From the NCBI RefSeq assembly GCF_012910805.1, contig NZ_WTVK01000006.1:62001-126000 (forward strand): a stretch of 64,000 nt of DNA, given 5' to 3'. Under the pieces are notes generated by a model that saw only the letters and a list, made by a program, of their open reading frames with translations, did not search any database and was not told the origin of the DNA. Both the position numbers and the translations under genes were made by a program. Each line of letters opens with the position of its first letter. Position 1 is the stretch's first letter. Shown piece after piece: positions 43,608 through 52,422 of this stretch. Source of the DNA: Aromatoleum evansii (GTDB lineage Bacteria > Pseudomonadota > Gammaproteobacteria > Burkholderiales > Rhodocyclaceae).

Positions 43608-44663
43608 TCAGCGCAGCATCGCGTTGAGCGCCTCGAGCGCCTTGCTGCCCGGGCACAGGTAGGCATCGCCCAACTGGTTCAGCGGCTTCTCCACCGTATT
43701 GAGGTGGGTGTGCATGTCCTGCCCGCTGCTGTCGACGTACAGCAGTCCGGTCACGATCTCGCCCAGCGCCTGACGCTCCTGCAGGTGGTTCATCGCACCG
43801 ATGCGGTCCGAAGGGTCGTAGTCGACGCCCACCTTGCGCAGGTGCAGGATCGACCCGTCGTGCTGCACGACGCGGCGCAGGCTGCCCGGCGGGTAGGAGG
43901 CCTCGATCTGCGCCTTGGGCAGGATCACGTCGATGCGGTTCACCGCCGCGTTGTGCTCGCGCACGTAGTCGTAGCTCTTCGTCGACCCGCTGTGGTTGTT
44001 GAAGGTCACGCAGGGGCTGATGACATCGATGAAGGCGGGCCCGCCGTGGCGCAGCGCGCCCTTAATGAGCGGCACGAGCTGTTCCTTGTCGCCCGAGAAG
44101 CTGCGGGCGACATAGGTGGCGCCCAGTTGCAGCGCGAGCGCGGCGAGATCGATCGGGTTGTCGCTGTTGATGACGCCCTTCTTGCTCTTCGAGCCCTTGT
44201 CCGCGGTCGCCGAGAACTGCCCCTTGGTGAGGCCGTACACGCCGTTGTTCTCGACGATGTAGGTCATGTTCACGCCGCGGCGCATCGCGTGGGCGAACTG
44301 GCCGATGCCGATCGAGGCCGAGTCGCCGTCGCCGGAAACTCCCAGGTACAGCAGGTTGCGGTTGGCGAGCGCCGCCCCGGTGAGCACCGAGGGCATGCGC
44401 CCATGCACCGAGTTGAAGCCGTGCGAGTTGCCGAGGAAGTAGTCCGGCGTCTTCGACGAGCAACCAATGCCGGAGAGCTTGGCGACCTTGTGCGGTTCGA
44501 TGTCGAGGTCGAAGCAGGCCTGCACGACCGCGGCGCTGATCGAGTCGTGGCCGCAGCCGGCGCACAGCGTCGAGATCGCGCCCTCGTAGTCGCGGCGGGT
44601 GTAGCCGAGCGCGTTGCGCGGCGCGTCGGCCGCGAGGAGCTTGGGTTTGGCGAGATAGGTCAT
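43608..44663 (-). CDS. korB: 2-Oxoacid:acceptor oxidoreductase, beta subunit (2-oxoglutarate type)
   Basis: 351 aa from the ATG at 44663, overlapping the korA stop by 4 bp. Thiamine-diphosphate motif GDGDSASIGIGQFAHAM to NNGVYGLTKGQ, and cluster cysteines in CAGCGHD, GIGCSS and a later SPCVTFNNHSG. Together with KorA it oxidises 2-oxoglutarate to succinyl-CoA and CO2 with reduction of ferredoxin; in Azoarcus evansii and Thauera this supplies electrons for benzoyl-CoA reductase. Confidence 0.94.
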   Translation of the reverse strand: MTYLAKPKLLAADAPRNALGYTRRDYEGAISTLCAGCGHDSISAAVVQACFDLDIEPHKVAKLSGIGCSSKTPDYFLGNSHGFNSVHGRMPSVLTGAALANRNLLYLGVSGDGDSASIGIGQFAHAMRRGVNMTYIVENNGVYGLTKGQFSATADKGSKSKKGVINSDNPIDLAALALQLGATYVARSFSGDKEQLVPLIKGALRHGGPAFIDVISPCVTFNNHSGSTKSYDYVREHNAAVNRIDVILPKAQIEASYPPGSLRRVVQHDGSILHLRKVGVDYDPSDRIGAMNHLQERQALGEIVTGLLYVDSSGQDMHTHLNTVEKPLNQLGDAYLCPGSKALEALNAMLR

Positions 44664-46516
44664 GAGGCCACCTTGCGCTGGGGTTGTCCGATGGGGCTCA
44701 CCTTGCGGTCGTTCAGGGCGTCGGCGATCTTGCCGGCGATGAAGCGCGCCGTGATCGGCGAACCGTCGTAGTGCAGCACGCGCACGAGCTTCTTCGGATC
44801 GATCTCGCCTTCGTTGACCAGCAGCGTGCGCAGCTGCGCGCTCTCGTTCTGCTCGACGACAAACACCGCGTCGCGCTCGGCGATGAACTGCATCACCGCG
44901 TCGCTGAAGGGGAAGCCGCGTACACGCAGCGTATCGACGTGGATGCCGTCGGCCGCGAGCAACGCGCTGGCCTCGGCCATCGCGGGCGCCGTGGAGCCGT
45001 AGTAGATGACGCCGACGTGTGTGGGCTGCTCCGCCTTCGTCAGGATCGGCGCCGGCACGAGATCCTTGGCTGTGTTGAACTTCCGGCGCAGGCGCTCCAT
45101 GTTGTACACGTAGTCGGTGCCGACCTCGCTGTACTTCGCATACGGGTTGCGCGTGGTGCCGCGCGTGAAGTACGCGCCCCGAGTCGGATGGGTGCCCGGG
45201 ATGGTGCGGTACGGAATGCCGTCGCCGTCGACATCGAGGTAGCGGCCGAAGTCCTTGCCGGCCTCGAGCTCGTCGTAGGTCATGAGCTTGCCGCGGTCGT
45301 AGCGCCGGCTGTCGTCCCAGTCGAACGGAGCACAGAGCTGATCGTTCATGCCGATATCCAGATCCGACATCACGAACACCGGCGTCTGCAGCCGCTCGGC
45401 CAGATCGAAGGCCTGCGCGGTGAGGCTGAAGCACTCGTAGGCGTCCTGCGGGAACAGCAGCACATGGCGCGTGTCGCCGTGCGAGGCGTAGGCGCAATTG
45501 AGCAGGTCCGACTGCTGTGTGCGCGTGGGCATGCCCGTCGAGGGGCTGCCGCGCTGCACGTCGACGATCACCGCGGGAATCTCGGCGAAGTACGCCAGAC
45601 CGAAGAATTCCTGCATCAGCGAGATGCCCGGCCCCGAGGTCGCGGTAAAGGCGCGCGCGCCGTTCCAGCCGGCGCCGATGACCATGCCGATGGAGGCGAG
45701 CTCGTCCTCGGCCTGCACGATGGCGTAGCGTGCTCGGCCGTTGTCGGGATCGGTGCGGAACTTGCGGCAGTAGCTCGAGAAGGCTTCGATGACCGAGGTC
45801 GAGGGCGTGATCGGATACCAGCCCGCGACGGTGGCGCCGCCGAACACGGCACCGAGGCCGCAGGCGCTGTTGCCGTCGATCATGATGCGGTCGCCCACCG
45901 CGTCGGCGCGCTTCACCCGGAGCCCGATGGGGCACGGCAGGTGCTGCCGCGCGTAGTCGTAACCCAGGCGCAACGCATTGACGTTGGCCTTGATGAGCTG
46001 GTCCTTGCCGCGGTAACGGTCGACGATGAGCTGCTCAGCCGCGGCGAACTCCATGTCGAGCAGCGCAATCAGGGCACCGACGTACATGATGTTCTTGAAC
46101 AGCTGGCGCTGGCGCGCGTCCTCGTATTCCGCATTGCACATCGCGGTGAGCGGGATGCCCAGCACGGTGATGTCCTCACGGAACTTCGACGGCGGGAGCG
46201 GCTTGGTCGAGTCGTAGAAGAGATAGCCGCCGCGGTCGATCGCGGCAAGGTCGCGGTCCCAGGTCTGCGGGTTCATCGCGACCATCATGTCGCAACCGCC
46301 GCGCGCACCGAGCCAGCCGGCTTCCGAGACGCGCACCTCGTACCACGTGGGCAGGCCCTGGATGTTAGACGGAAAGATGTTGCGCGGGGCCACCGGCACG
46401 CCCATGCGAATGATCGCGCGCGCGAAGAGTTCGTTGGCCGAGGCGGAGCCCGAGCCGTTGACGTTCGCGAACTTGATCACGAAGTCGTTGGTGTGTTGAA
46501 TCGCTGGGGTAGTCAT
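44660..46516 (-). CDS. korA: 2-Oxoacid:acceptor oxidoreductase, fused gamma-alpha subunit
   Basis: 618 aa. N-terminal gamma domain about residues 12-200 (FANVNGSGSASANELFARAI), then the pyrimidine-binding alpha domain from about 215 (CGLGAVFGGATVAGWYPITPSTS, TSGPGISLMQEFFGLAYFAEIPAVIVDVQRGSPSTG), and domain II to the end. The gamma-alpha fusion is the usual form in this family. Starts 2 bp after the korC stop region, forming a tight operon korC-korA-korB. Confidence 0.94.
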   Translation of the reverse strand: MTTPAIQHTNDFVIKFANVNGSGSASANELFARAIIRMGVPVAPRNIFPSNIQGLPTWYEVRVSEAGWLGARGGCDMMVAMNPQTWDRDLAAIDRGGYLFYDSTKPLPPSKFREDITVLGIPLTAMCNAEYEDARQRQLFKNIMYVGALIALLDMEFAAAEQLIVDRYRGKDQLIKANVNALRLGYDYARQHLPCPIGLRVKRADAVGDRIMIDGNSACGLGAVFGGATVAGWYPITPSTSVIEAFSSYCRKFRTDPDNGRARYAIVQAEDELASIGMVIGAGWNGARAFTATSGPGISLMQEFFGLAYFAEIPAVIVDVQRGSPSTGMPTRTQQSDLLNCAYASHGDTRHVLLFPQDAYECFSLTAQAFDLAERLQTPVFVMSDLDIGMNDQLCAPFDWDDSRRYDRGKLMTYDELEAGKDFGRYLDVDGDGIPYRTIPGTHPTRGAYFTRGTTRNPYAKYSEVGTDYVYNMERLRRKFNTAKDLVPAPILTKAEQPTHVGVIYYGSTAPAMAEASALLAADGIHVDTLRVRGFPFSDAVMQFIAERDAVFVVEQNESAQLRTLLVNEGEIDPKKLVRVLHYDGSPITARFIAGKIADALNDRKVSPIGQPQRKVAS

Positions 46517-46517
46517 C

Positions 46518-48296
46518 TCAAACCTCCGCGCCGGCTTGCGCGATGTTCACCTCGAATTTCTGCATGTCCCAGGCGCCCGTGGGACAACGTTCGGCACACA
46601 TGCCGCAGTGCAGGCAGACGTTCTCGTCCTTGACCATCACGCGCCCGGTCTTGAGCCCCTCGGCGAGGTACAGCGCCTGCTCCCGCTCGCGCGACGGCGC
46701 CTTGAGGCGGCCGCGCAGCTCGTCTTCCTCGCCGTTCTGCGTGAAGGTGATGCATTCGGTGGGACAGATATCGACACAGGCGTCGCATTCGATGCACAGC
46801 TTGGGCTTGAACACGGTGGCGACGTCGCAGTTGAGGCAGCGGGCCGTCTCCGCACAGGCGAGCTTGAAGTCGTAGCCGAGTTCGAACTCCGACTTGATGT
46901 CCTTCAATGCCTCCTCGATCGACCTCACCGGCACCTTGCGGCGCGCGTCTTCCGACACCTGGTTGTCGTAGCTCCACTCGTGGATGCCCATCTTCTGGCT
47001 CACGAGGTTCATCGTCGCCGGCGGCCGCTGCGTCAGCGGCAGCTTGCGGCAGAAGAGATCGATCGAGATCGCGGCCTCGTGGCCCTGCGCGACCGCGGTG
47101 ATGATGTTCTTCGGCCCGAGCGCCGCATCGCCGCCGAAGAACACGCGCGGCAGCGTCGATTGCAGCGTCTGCGGATTCAGCACCGGCAGACCCCAGCGGT
47201 CGAAGTCGAGGCCGATGTCGCGCTCGATCCACGGGAAGGCGTTTTCCTGGCCGATGGCGATGAGGACGTCGTCGCATTCCATATGCACGTCCGGCTCGCC
47301 GGTCGGCACCAGCGAACGACGGCCCTGGTCGTCGTATTCGGCGCGCACCTTCTCGAACAGCACGCCGGTGAGGCGCCCGTTGCCATGCGTGAAGGCCTTC
47401 TGCACGAGGTAGTTGTGGATGGGGATGCCTTCGTGCAGCGCGTCCTCCTTCTCCCACGGCGAGGCCTTCATCTCCTCGAAGCCGCTGCGCACCACCACCC
47501 GCACGTCCTCGCCACCGAGGCGGCGCGCCGAGCGGCAACAGTCCATCGCGGTGTTGCCACCGCCGAGCACGATCACGCGCTTGCCGATCGAGGTGACGTG
47601 GCCGAAGGCGACGTTCGCAAGCCAGTCGATGCCGACGTGGATGTGCGCCGCGGCCTGGTTGCGTCCCGGCAGGTCGGCGTCGCGCCCACGAGGGGCGCCG
47701 GTGCCTACGAAAACGGCGTCCCAGTCCTGCGCCAGCACTTCGCGCAGGCTGCCGATCCAGTGATTGCGGCGCACTTCGACGCCCAGCGCCTCGATGTAGC
47801 CGCACTCCTCGTCGATGACGCTGTCGGGCAGGCGGAACTTCGGGATCTGGCTGCGCATCATGCCGCCGGGCGACGAGCCGCTGTCGAACACCGTGACCTG
47901 GTAGCCCTGCACCGCCAGGTCGCGCGCCACCGTCAGCGAGGCCGGCCCGCCGCCGATGCACGCGATGCGCTTGCCATTCTTCTTCTCGGGCGGCCGCGGC
48001 AGGCGGTCGTGGATGTCATCCTTGAAGTCGGCCGCGACACGCTTGAGGCGACAGATCGCGACCGGCTCCTTGTCGACGCGCCCGCGCCGACAGGCCGGCT
48101 CGCACGGACGGTCGCACACCCGTCCGAGAATCCCCGGAAAGACGTTGGAGCGCCAGTTGATCATGTACGCAGTGGAGAAATCACCCGCTGCGATCTGCCG
48201 GATGTATTCAGGCACGGGCGTGTGGGCCGGACAGGCCCACTGACAGTCGACGACCTTGTGCAGGTAATCGGGGTTGCTGATGTCGGTCGGTTTCAA
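46518..48296 (-). CDS. korC: NAD(P)H:acceptor oxidoreductase subunit of the 2-oxoglutarate complex, FAD and Fe-S
   Basis: 592 aa starting at a TTG (48296) with AGGAAGGA eight bases upstream; the frame stays open to 48374 but no ATG there has a site. N-terminal cysteine-rich domain (VDCQWACPAH, CDRPCEPAC) and FAD/NAD(P) folds (GGGPASL, GGGNTAMD) as in the glutamate synthase small subunit, then a C-terminal two-cluster ferredoxin: CIECDACVDICP and CLHCGMCAERCP. It passes electrons between KorAB and NADP/ferredoxin, as in the 2-oxoglutarate:NADP oxidoreductase of Azoarcus evansii. Confidence 0.92.
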   Translation of the reverse strand: MKPTDISNPDYLHKVVDCQWACPAHTPVPEYIRQIAAGDFSTAYMINWRSNVFPGILGRVCDRPCEPACRRGRVDKEPVAICRLKRVAADFKDDIHDRLPRPPEKKNGKRIACIGGGPASLTVARDLAVQGYQVTVFDSGSSPGGMMRSQIPKFRLPDSVIDEECGYIEALGVEVRRNHWIGSLREVLAQDWDAVFVGTGAPRGRDADLPGRNQAAAHIHVGIDWLANVAFGHVTSIGKRVIVLGGGNTAMDCCRSARRLGGEDVRVVVRSGFEEMKASPWEKEDALHEGIPIHNYLVQKAFTHGNGRLTGVLFEKVRAEYDDQGRRSLVPTGEPDVHMECDDVLIAIGQENAFPWIERDIGLDFDRWGLPVLNPQTLQSTLPRVFFGGDAALGPKNIITAVAQGHEAAISIDLFCRKLPLTQRPPATMNLVSQKMGIHEWSYDNQVSEDARRKVPVRSIEEALKDIKSEFELGYDFKLACAETARCLNCDVATVFKPKLCIECDACVDICPTECITFTQNGEEDELRGRLKAPSREREQALYLAEGLKTGRVMVKDENVCLHCGMCAERCPTGAWDMQKFEVNIAQAGAEV

Positions 48297-48350
48297 GTGC
48301 GTCCTTCCTGTCTCGGGAAAAGCGTGCGTATGAACGCGCCAATCAATACA

Positions 48351-48402
48351 TGCATCATTGTGCACAAACTGCACTCAAATGCACGCTGCACTGCAACATG
48401 CA
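48351..48402. promoter_or_regulatory. Seven-fold TGCA cluster upstream of korCAB (BzdR/BoxR-type operator)
   Basis: TGCA begins at 48351, 48361, 48370, 48380, 48387, 48392 and 48399; two copies form larger palindromes (CATGCAT, TTGTGCACAA at 48358-48367). BzdR of Azoarcus sp. CIB is known to bind TGCA direct repeats that form part of longer palindromes. Located 55-106 bp upstream of the korC start. The rest of the 304-bp gap 48297-48600 holds no gene. Confidence 0.7.
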
Positions 48403-48600
48403 TCATCCGATTCCATGCGCAATGAGCAATCGTACATTTTCCGGACAATTCCCGTATCACACCTGCGTCTCTTGTCGCATTTCCGGACAAGTTTTGCGGT
48501 GGCCACGGCCCAGGGCCGCGGACTTCAGGAACGGTTCACCTTCGCTTTCGCAGAATGTGTCCCATGCCACCCCGGCATGCATCGGAAACAGGAGACCGCC

Positions 48601-48882
48601 ATGAACATCCGTCACTTCACCCTCGCCGCTGCCGCCCTGCTGATCGGAACCAGCGCTTTCGCCGACCCAACGTGCACGGCCGCCGCGAAGGATCCGCAGC
48701 CCGCCGCAAACTCGATGCGGACGTTGGTCGATGCAGGCTTCAAGTTCCAGAAAGCGAAGGTCACCAAGAGTGACTGCTACGAACTGAAGGGAACGAACAC
48801 CGTCGGCGACCGCGTCGAGATCTATCTCAACCCAGCAGACGGCACCAACGTCAAGACCGAGACCAAGCACAACAAAAGCTGA
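48601..48882 (+). CDS. PepSY-like small periplasmic protein
   Basis: 93 aa. Signal peptide MNIRHFTLAAAALLIGTSAFA ending AFA at about residue 21; the mature 72-residue part reads MRTLVDAGFKFQKAKVTKSD to VEIYLNPADGTNV, a PepSY-type alpha/beta pattern, with two cysteines (CTAAAK, DCYELKG) that could form a disulfide. AGGAGA precedes the ATG. Role unknown. Confidence 0.82.
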   Translation: MNIRHFTLAAAALLIGTSAFADPTCTAAAKDPQPAANSMRTLVDAGFKFQKAKVTKSDCYELKGTNTVGDRVEIYLNPADGTNVKTETKHNKS

Positions 48883-48915
48883 GCCCGTAAAGGGCCGGTG
48901 GTGCGGACGAATGCC

Positions 48916-49989
48916 TCAGGCCGCCCCACCCTCGACGGGACAGCCTTCGGCGCGCCACCGCAGCATGCCGCCGGCGAGGTTGGCCACCTCGCCGAATCCC
49001 GCCCTCTGCAACAGCACGACGGCCTGGGCCGAGCGCGCGCCCGAGCGGCACACGGCGACCACGGGCCGCGCCTTGTCGATCTCGCCGCTGCGTGCGGCGA
49101 GCTGATCGAGCGGAATGAGTTTCGCACCGCCGATGTGGCCGAGCGAGCCGTCGAACTCGTCGGGCTGACGCACATCGATCACCTGCACCCTGGCCCCCGC
49201 CTCCTCCAGCACGTGCGGCTGGATTTCCCAGATGCCGCCGAAGGTGAAGGTGAGCGGCGCCCACGTCGGATCGCCCGCACCGACCAGGCCTTCAGCCGGA
49301 CGTCCGCAGTTCAGGTTGGCCGGCACGGCGACGTCGATCTGCTTCGGGTGCGGCAGCCCGAGGTTCTTCATGTAGCCCGCAAAATCGTCCGCGCTGCTGT
49401 CGCCACCGATGCGTGGGTTCCAGTTGCGTTCCTCGTCCACGCTGGTGACGGTTAGCCCGCGGTAGTCGTGCGCCGGATACAGCAGGCAGCGGCCGGGCAG
49501 CGAGAAGATCTGCTCGTGCACCGAGCGGTACATCGTCCCCGCGTCGCCCTGCTGGAAATCGGTGCGGCCGCAGCCACGGATCAGCAGGCAGTCGCCGGTG
49601 AAGGCCATCGACTGGTCGTCCAGCACGTAGGTGAGGCAGCCGTTCGTGTGCCCGGGCGTCGCACGCACCTCGAGATGGCGCCCGCCGAACGCGATGCGAT
49701 CGCCGTGTTCGAGCAGCCGGTCCGCGCCGTGTGCGCCGCTGCGGCAGGACAAGGCGATGCGGCTGCCGGTGCGCTGCCGCAGCAGCCATGCGCCGGTCAC
49801 GTGGTCCGCATGCACGTGCGTTTCCAGCGTCCAGCGCAGGCTCAGGCGCAGTTCGTGGAGCAGCGCGGCATCGCGCCGCACCTGCTCGAAGACCGGGTCG
49901 ATGAGGAGCGCGTCGCCACTCAGGGCATCGCCCAGCAGGTAGGTGTAGGTCGAGGACGGCGCATCGAAGAGTTGCCGGAATATCAGCAT
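48916..49989 (-). CDS. Persulfide dioxygenase-rhodanese fusion protein
   Basis: 357 aa, with AGGGAGGAAA upstream of the ATG. N-terminal ETHE1-like domain about 1-235: THVHADH (His58, His60, Asp62, His63), His114 (ATPGHTNG) and Asp133 (TGDCL); spacing of His58-His114-Asp133 equals that of the iron ligands of ETHE1. C-terminal rhodanese about 255-350 with active Cys314 in AVCRSGARS. It oxidises glutathione persulfide to sulfite and transfers sulfane sulfur, detoxifying sulfide. Confidence 0.94.
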   Translation of the reverse strand: MLIFRQLFDAPSSTYTYLLGDALSGDALLIDPVFEQVRRDAALLHELRLSLRWTLETHVHADHVTGAWLLRQRTGSRIALSCRSGAHGADRLLEHGDRIAFGGRHLEVRATPGHTNGCLTYVLDDQSMAFTGDCLLIRGCGRTDFQQGDAGTMYRSVHEQIFSLPGRCLLYPAHDYRGLTVTSVDEERNWNPRIGGDSSADDFAGYMKNLGLPHPKQIDVAVPANLNCGRPAEGLVGAGDPTWAPLTFTFGGIWEIQPHVLEEAGARVQVIDVRQPDEFDGSLGHIGGAKLIPLDQLAARSGEIDKARPVVAVCRSGARSAQAVVLLQRAGFGEVANLAGGMLRWRAEGCPVEGGAA

Positions 49990-50031
49990 GCTGTTTCCTC
50001 CCTGTCGTTCTTGTCCGGCGCAGCGGGCAAA

Positions 50032-50065
50032 CCGCCGCGGGCATCGTCTTCGATTGCCGCGGCGG
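50032..50065 (-). terminator. Hairpin downstream of the DnrO-like gene 1
   Basis: CCGCCGCGG, 16-nt loop, CCGCGGCGG; perfect nine-base arms, 47 bp after the stop codon of the gene at 50112. Confidence 0.55.
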
Positions 50066-50111
50066 AGGGAGGTTCAGCATGCCACCCGGCACGGCCGGGC
50101 GATAGCGTCGC

Positions 50112-50621
50112 TCAGTGGCCGGCCTGGACGGGCTTCCAGCCCGGATGGTCGAAGTACTGGCCGTAGTTGTTGAGGGCATTGACGATATGGACGACGCCCT
50201 TGCTGCGGTCACCGGCAGCCTGCTTGCCACCGACGACTCCGGCGCCGTCCGCCAGCTCCGCGATGACGTTGTGCAGCACCGCGTCGGCTTCCGGCGCGAG
50301 CTTGCAGTTGCCGACGATGTAGGCGAGTTGCTCGTCGACCGCCTTGCCCATCGCCTCGTACTGCGCCGTCGTAAACCGGCCACCGTGAATCGCGTGGAGC
50401 TTCGGCTCGACGTTCGCACGGATCTTCACCATCCCCTCGCGCAGCGGTGCATCGGTCTGCCATTTGCTGCCCGCATTGAGCTTGAGCGCCGGCGCGTTCG
50501 CGCCGTGGTTGTGGGCGTCCGCAGCGAACGCCTGGGGTGCCCCGGCCAGTGCCGCGGCGGTGATCGCGCAGGCGGTGAATAGTCCTCTTGCCGATACAGT
50601 CCTCATCATCCGAATCCTCAT
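50112..50621 (-). CDS. Small exported protein, DnrO-like (copy 1)
   Basis: 169 aa. Signal peptide about 1-33 (GLFTACAITAAALAGAPQAFA). The mature part is helical and His-rich at its start (ADAHNHG), contains VGNCKLAPEADAVLHNVIAELADGA, and ends in ALNNYGQYFDHPGWKP. The last motif is shared with the neighbouring gene at 50720. AGGA lies before the ATG at 50621. Such proteins are annotated DnrO-like in denitrifying betaproteobacteria; function not established. Confidence 0.82.
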   Translation of the reverse strand: MRIRMMRTVSARGLFTACAITAAALAGAPQAFAADAHNHGANAPALKLNAGSKWQTDAPLREGMVKIRANVEPKLHAIHGGRFTTAQYEAMGKAVDEQLAYIVGNCKLAPEADAVLHNVIAELADGAGVVGGKQAAGDRSKGVVHIVNALNNYGQYFDHPGWKPVQAGH

Positions 50622-50719
50622 TTAACATCCTTGATTGAATTGCGCGGCATCCCGCCGCCCGGATACTGCGGACGCCCGCACGGTCGTGACGGCGTCCGCC
50701 AATTGGCGCGACAAACCCG

Positions 50720-51220
50720 TCACCGCGCCGAAACTTCCAGCGTTTCGTCCAATGCGCGCCACCCCGGATGGGCGAACATCGTCCCGTACAGATTCAGTGC
50801 CTGGACGACCTTAAGCAGCCCCATGCGGCGCGCATCGGCGTGGGCAGCACGCTGCATCAGCGCGATGCCATCTGCCATTTCCACGAGCAGCATGTGCAGG
50901 TGGCGCGATGCAACTCCATCCTTTGTGCAGCACGCGATCATCGCGGCGACGCGCAATTCGAACGTGTGACCCAGCTCGGCTAGCCGCACCGCGTCCGTCG
51001 CCGCCTGCGTTCGCGGCGACGCGTTCGCGTCGATCGCGGCGCGCATGTCGTCGATGCCGCTGCGCACACGCTCGTCGGGGCGCCAGTTGCGGGCGGCTTC
51101 GGCCGTGATTGGAGCGAGGTTTGCGGGGACGAACGCTGCGGAACCAGATGTGGCCGCGACGACGGTGGAAGCAAGGGCAAGCGCCGTGGCGACGGCAGGC
51201 ACGACCAGGTTCGGGCGCAT
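50720..51220 (-). CDS. Small exported protein, DnrO-like (copy 2)
   Basis: 166 aa. Signal peptide about 1-28 (ATALALASTVVAATSGSAA). The mature part has CCTKDGVASRHLHMLLVEMADGIAL and ends ALNLYGTMFAHPGWRAL, the same L-N-x-Y-G-x-x-F-x-H-P-G-W pattern as copy 1, so the two are diverged tandem duplicates. 98 bp separate them. Confidence 0.8.
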   Translation of the reverse strand: MRPNLVVPAVATALALASTVVAATSGSAAFVPANLAPITAEAARNWRPDERVRSGIDDMRAAIDANASPRTQAATDAVRLAELGHTFELRVAAMIACCTKDGVASRHLHMLLVEMADGIALMQRAAHADARRMGLLKVVQALNLYGTMFAHPGWRALDETLEVSAR

Positions 51221-51364
51221 GGGTGATCTCCTGAGTGTTCAGGCCCTTACCCTATGCCTCTGAAGATGAACACAAACTGAATGAAATCATGCCAGCGCGG
51301 CCCCAACCTCACCTGCTAGATTGAATCAGAGGGAGCCTTCACTGCCAGTTGCAGGAGAATCGCC

Positions 51365-51787
51365 ATGACCAATCGCTACATTTCCGAGATCGTTCGCGAG
51401 CAGGATCCGCTGATGCTGCCGCCCGATGCGTCGGTCGCACAGGCTTGCGAGCGCATGTGCGCGCGTCACGTCGGTGCGGTGCTGGTTGCCGACAGGGCGC
51501 ATCACCTGCTCGGCATCTTCACGGGACGCGACGCGGTGCGCGCGCTGGGACGGGGCTGTGACGCCAGGCACACCCACCTCGACGCGGTGATGACGACGGG
51601 CCCGGCGACGATCAGGCCAGACGCCCACGCGATCGACGCGTTGCGACTGATGAGCGACGGGGGCTTCCGTCACCTTCCCGTCGTGGAAAAGGGAAAGGTG
51701 ATCGCGATCGTCGCGCGCTCGGATTTCGAAGGCCTCGAGCTGGATCGCTTCGAGGAGGAGAAGGCGCTGTGGGAGCACATCGGCTGA
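51365..51787 (+). CDS. Tandem CBS-domain protein
   Basis: 140 aa, soluble. Two CBS units about residues 12-65 and 75-130 (VADRAHHLLGIFTGRDAVRALG; MSDGGFRHLPVVEKGKVIAIVARSDF). CBS pairs bind adenine nucleotides and regulate partners; there is no fused domain here. AGGAGA upstream of the ATG. Followed by a strong hairpin shared with the convergent hemerythrin gene. Confidence 0.9.
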   Translation: MTNRYISEIVREQDPLMLPPDASVAQACERMCARHVGAVLVADRAHHLLGIFTGRDAVRALGRGCDARHTHLDAVMTTGPATIRPDAHAIDALRLMSDGGFRHLPVVEKGKVIAIVARSDFEGLELDRFEEEKALWEHIG

Positions 51788-51801
51788 GGTGCCGGCAGCT
51801 C

Positions 51802-51838
51802 CCGGGCAGCGGCGGCGCGATACGCCGCCGCTGCCCGG
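51802..51838. terminator. 16-bp perfect hairpin between CBS and hemerythrin genes
   Basis: CCGGGCAGCGGCGGCG, loop CGATA, exact complement, followed by CCTTTC; fills the 55-bp gap between two convergent genes and should stop both transcripts. Confidence 0.75.
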
Positions 51839-51842
51839 CCTT

Positions 51843-52385
51843 TCAGATGTAGGTCGCGGGCTTCTTCGGTGCGTGGCGCATGTGCAGCGACAGCCCCAGC
51901 GCGGCCATATGGAGCGAGTTGCGGCCGAGAATGGTCTGCGAAAGGGGCAGGAACTCCTTCTCCTCGAAGTCGGCATGCGCACGGTAGCGCGTCACCAGGC
52001 GCTCGACCTCGGCAGCGTCGAGGTGGCTGTCCTGCCCCTTCGCGACGCGCTTGAGCTCGGATTCGAGGCGTTTCCAGATCGTCTCGAGTTCGCGGTGCTC
52101 GTCGGTGAGGCGCTTGGCGAGCGCCTGCACCTTGTCGTGCTCGGCGCCCTTCTCCGCGCTCTGCAGCACTGCCGGGAAGAGCTCGCGCTCTTCATCGAGA
52201 TGGTGCTCGAAGATCGCCTCGCGGAAGAATTCCAGCGCGGTCGCGGCGATCTCCCGCGCGCGGGCGGCGGGATCGAGCAGTGCAGGCAGCTCGCCCAGCA
52301 TGTCCAGCTTCTTCAGGATGCCGGAGTGGCAATCGGAGAAGTCGTGGAGCGGTTCCTTCTTGGCAGCATCAGACGGGGTCGTCAT
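51843..52385 (-). CDS. Hemerythrin-domain protein
   Basis: 180 aa, four-helix bundle. Candidate di-iron ligands: His in DCHSGILKKLD, HHLDEERELFP, LTDEHRELE and HADFEEKEFLPL. Such proteins bind O2 or NO or store iron; in denitrifiers they often respond to nitrosative stress. AGGGGA precedes the ATG at 52385. Confidence 0.87.
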   Translation of the reverse strand: MTTPSDAAKKEPLHDFSDCHSGILKKLDMLGELPALLDPAARAREIAATALEFFREAIFEHHLDEERELFPAVLQSAEKGAEHDKVQALAKRLTDEHRELETIWKRLESELKRVAKGQDSHLDAAEVERLVTRYRAHADFEEKEFLPLSQTILGRNSLHMAALGLSLHMRHAPKKPATYI

Positions 52386-52422
52386 GTGGGTATCCCCTGT
52401 GTTCGTTGTGTCGTCAGGCGGC

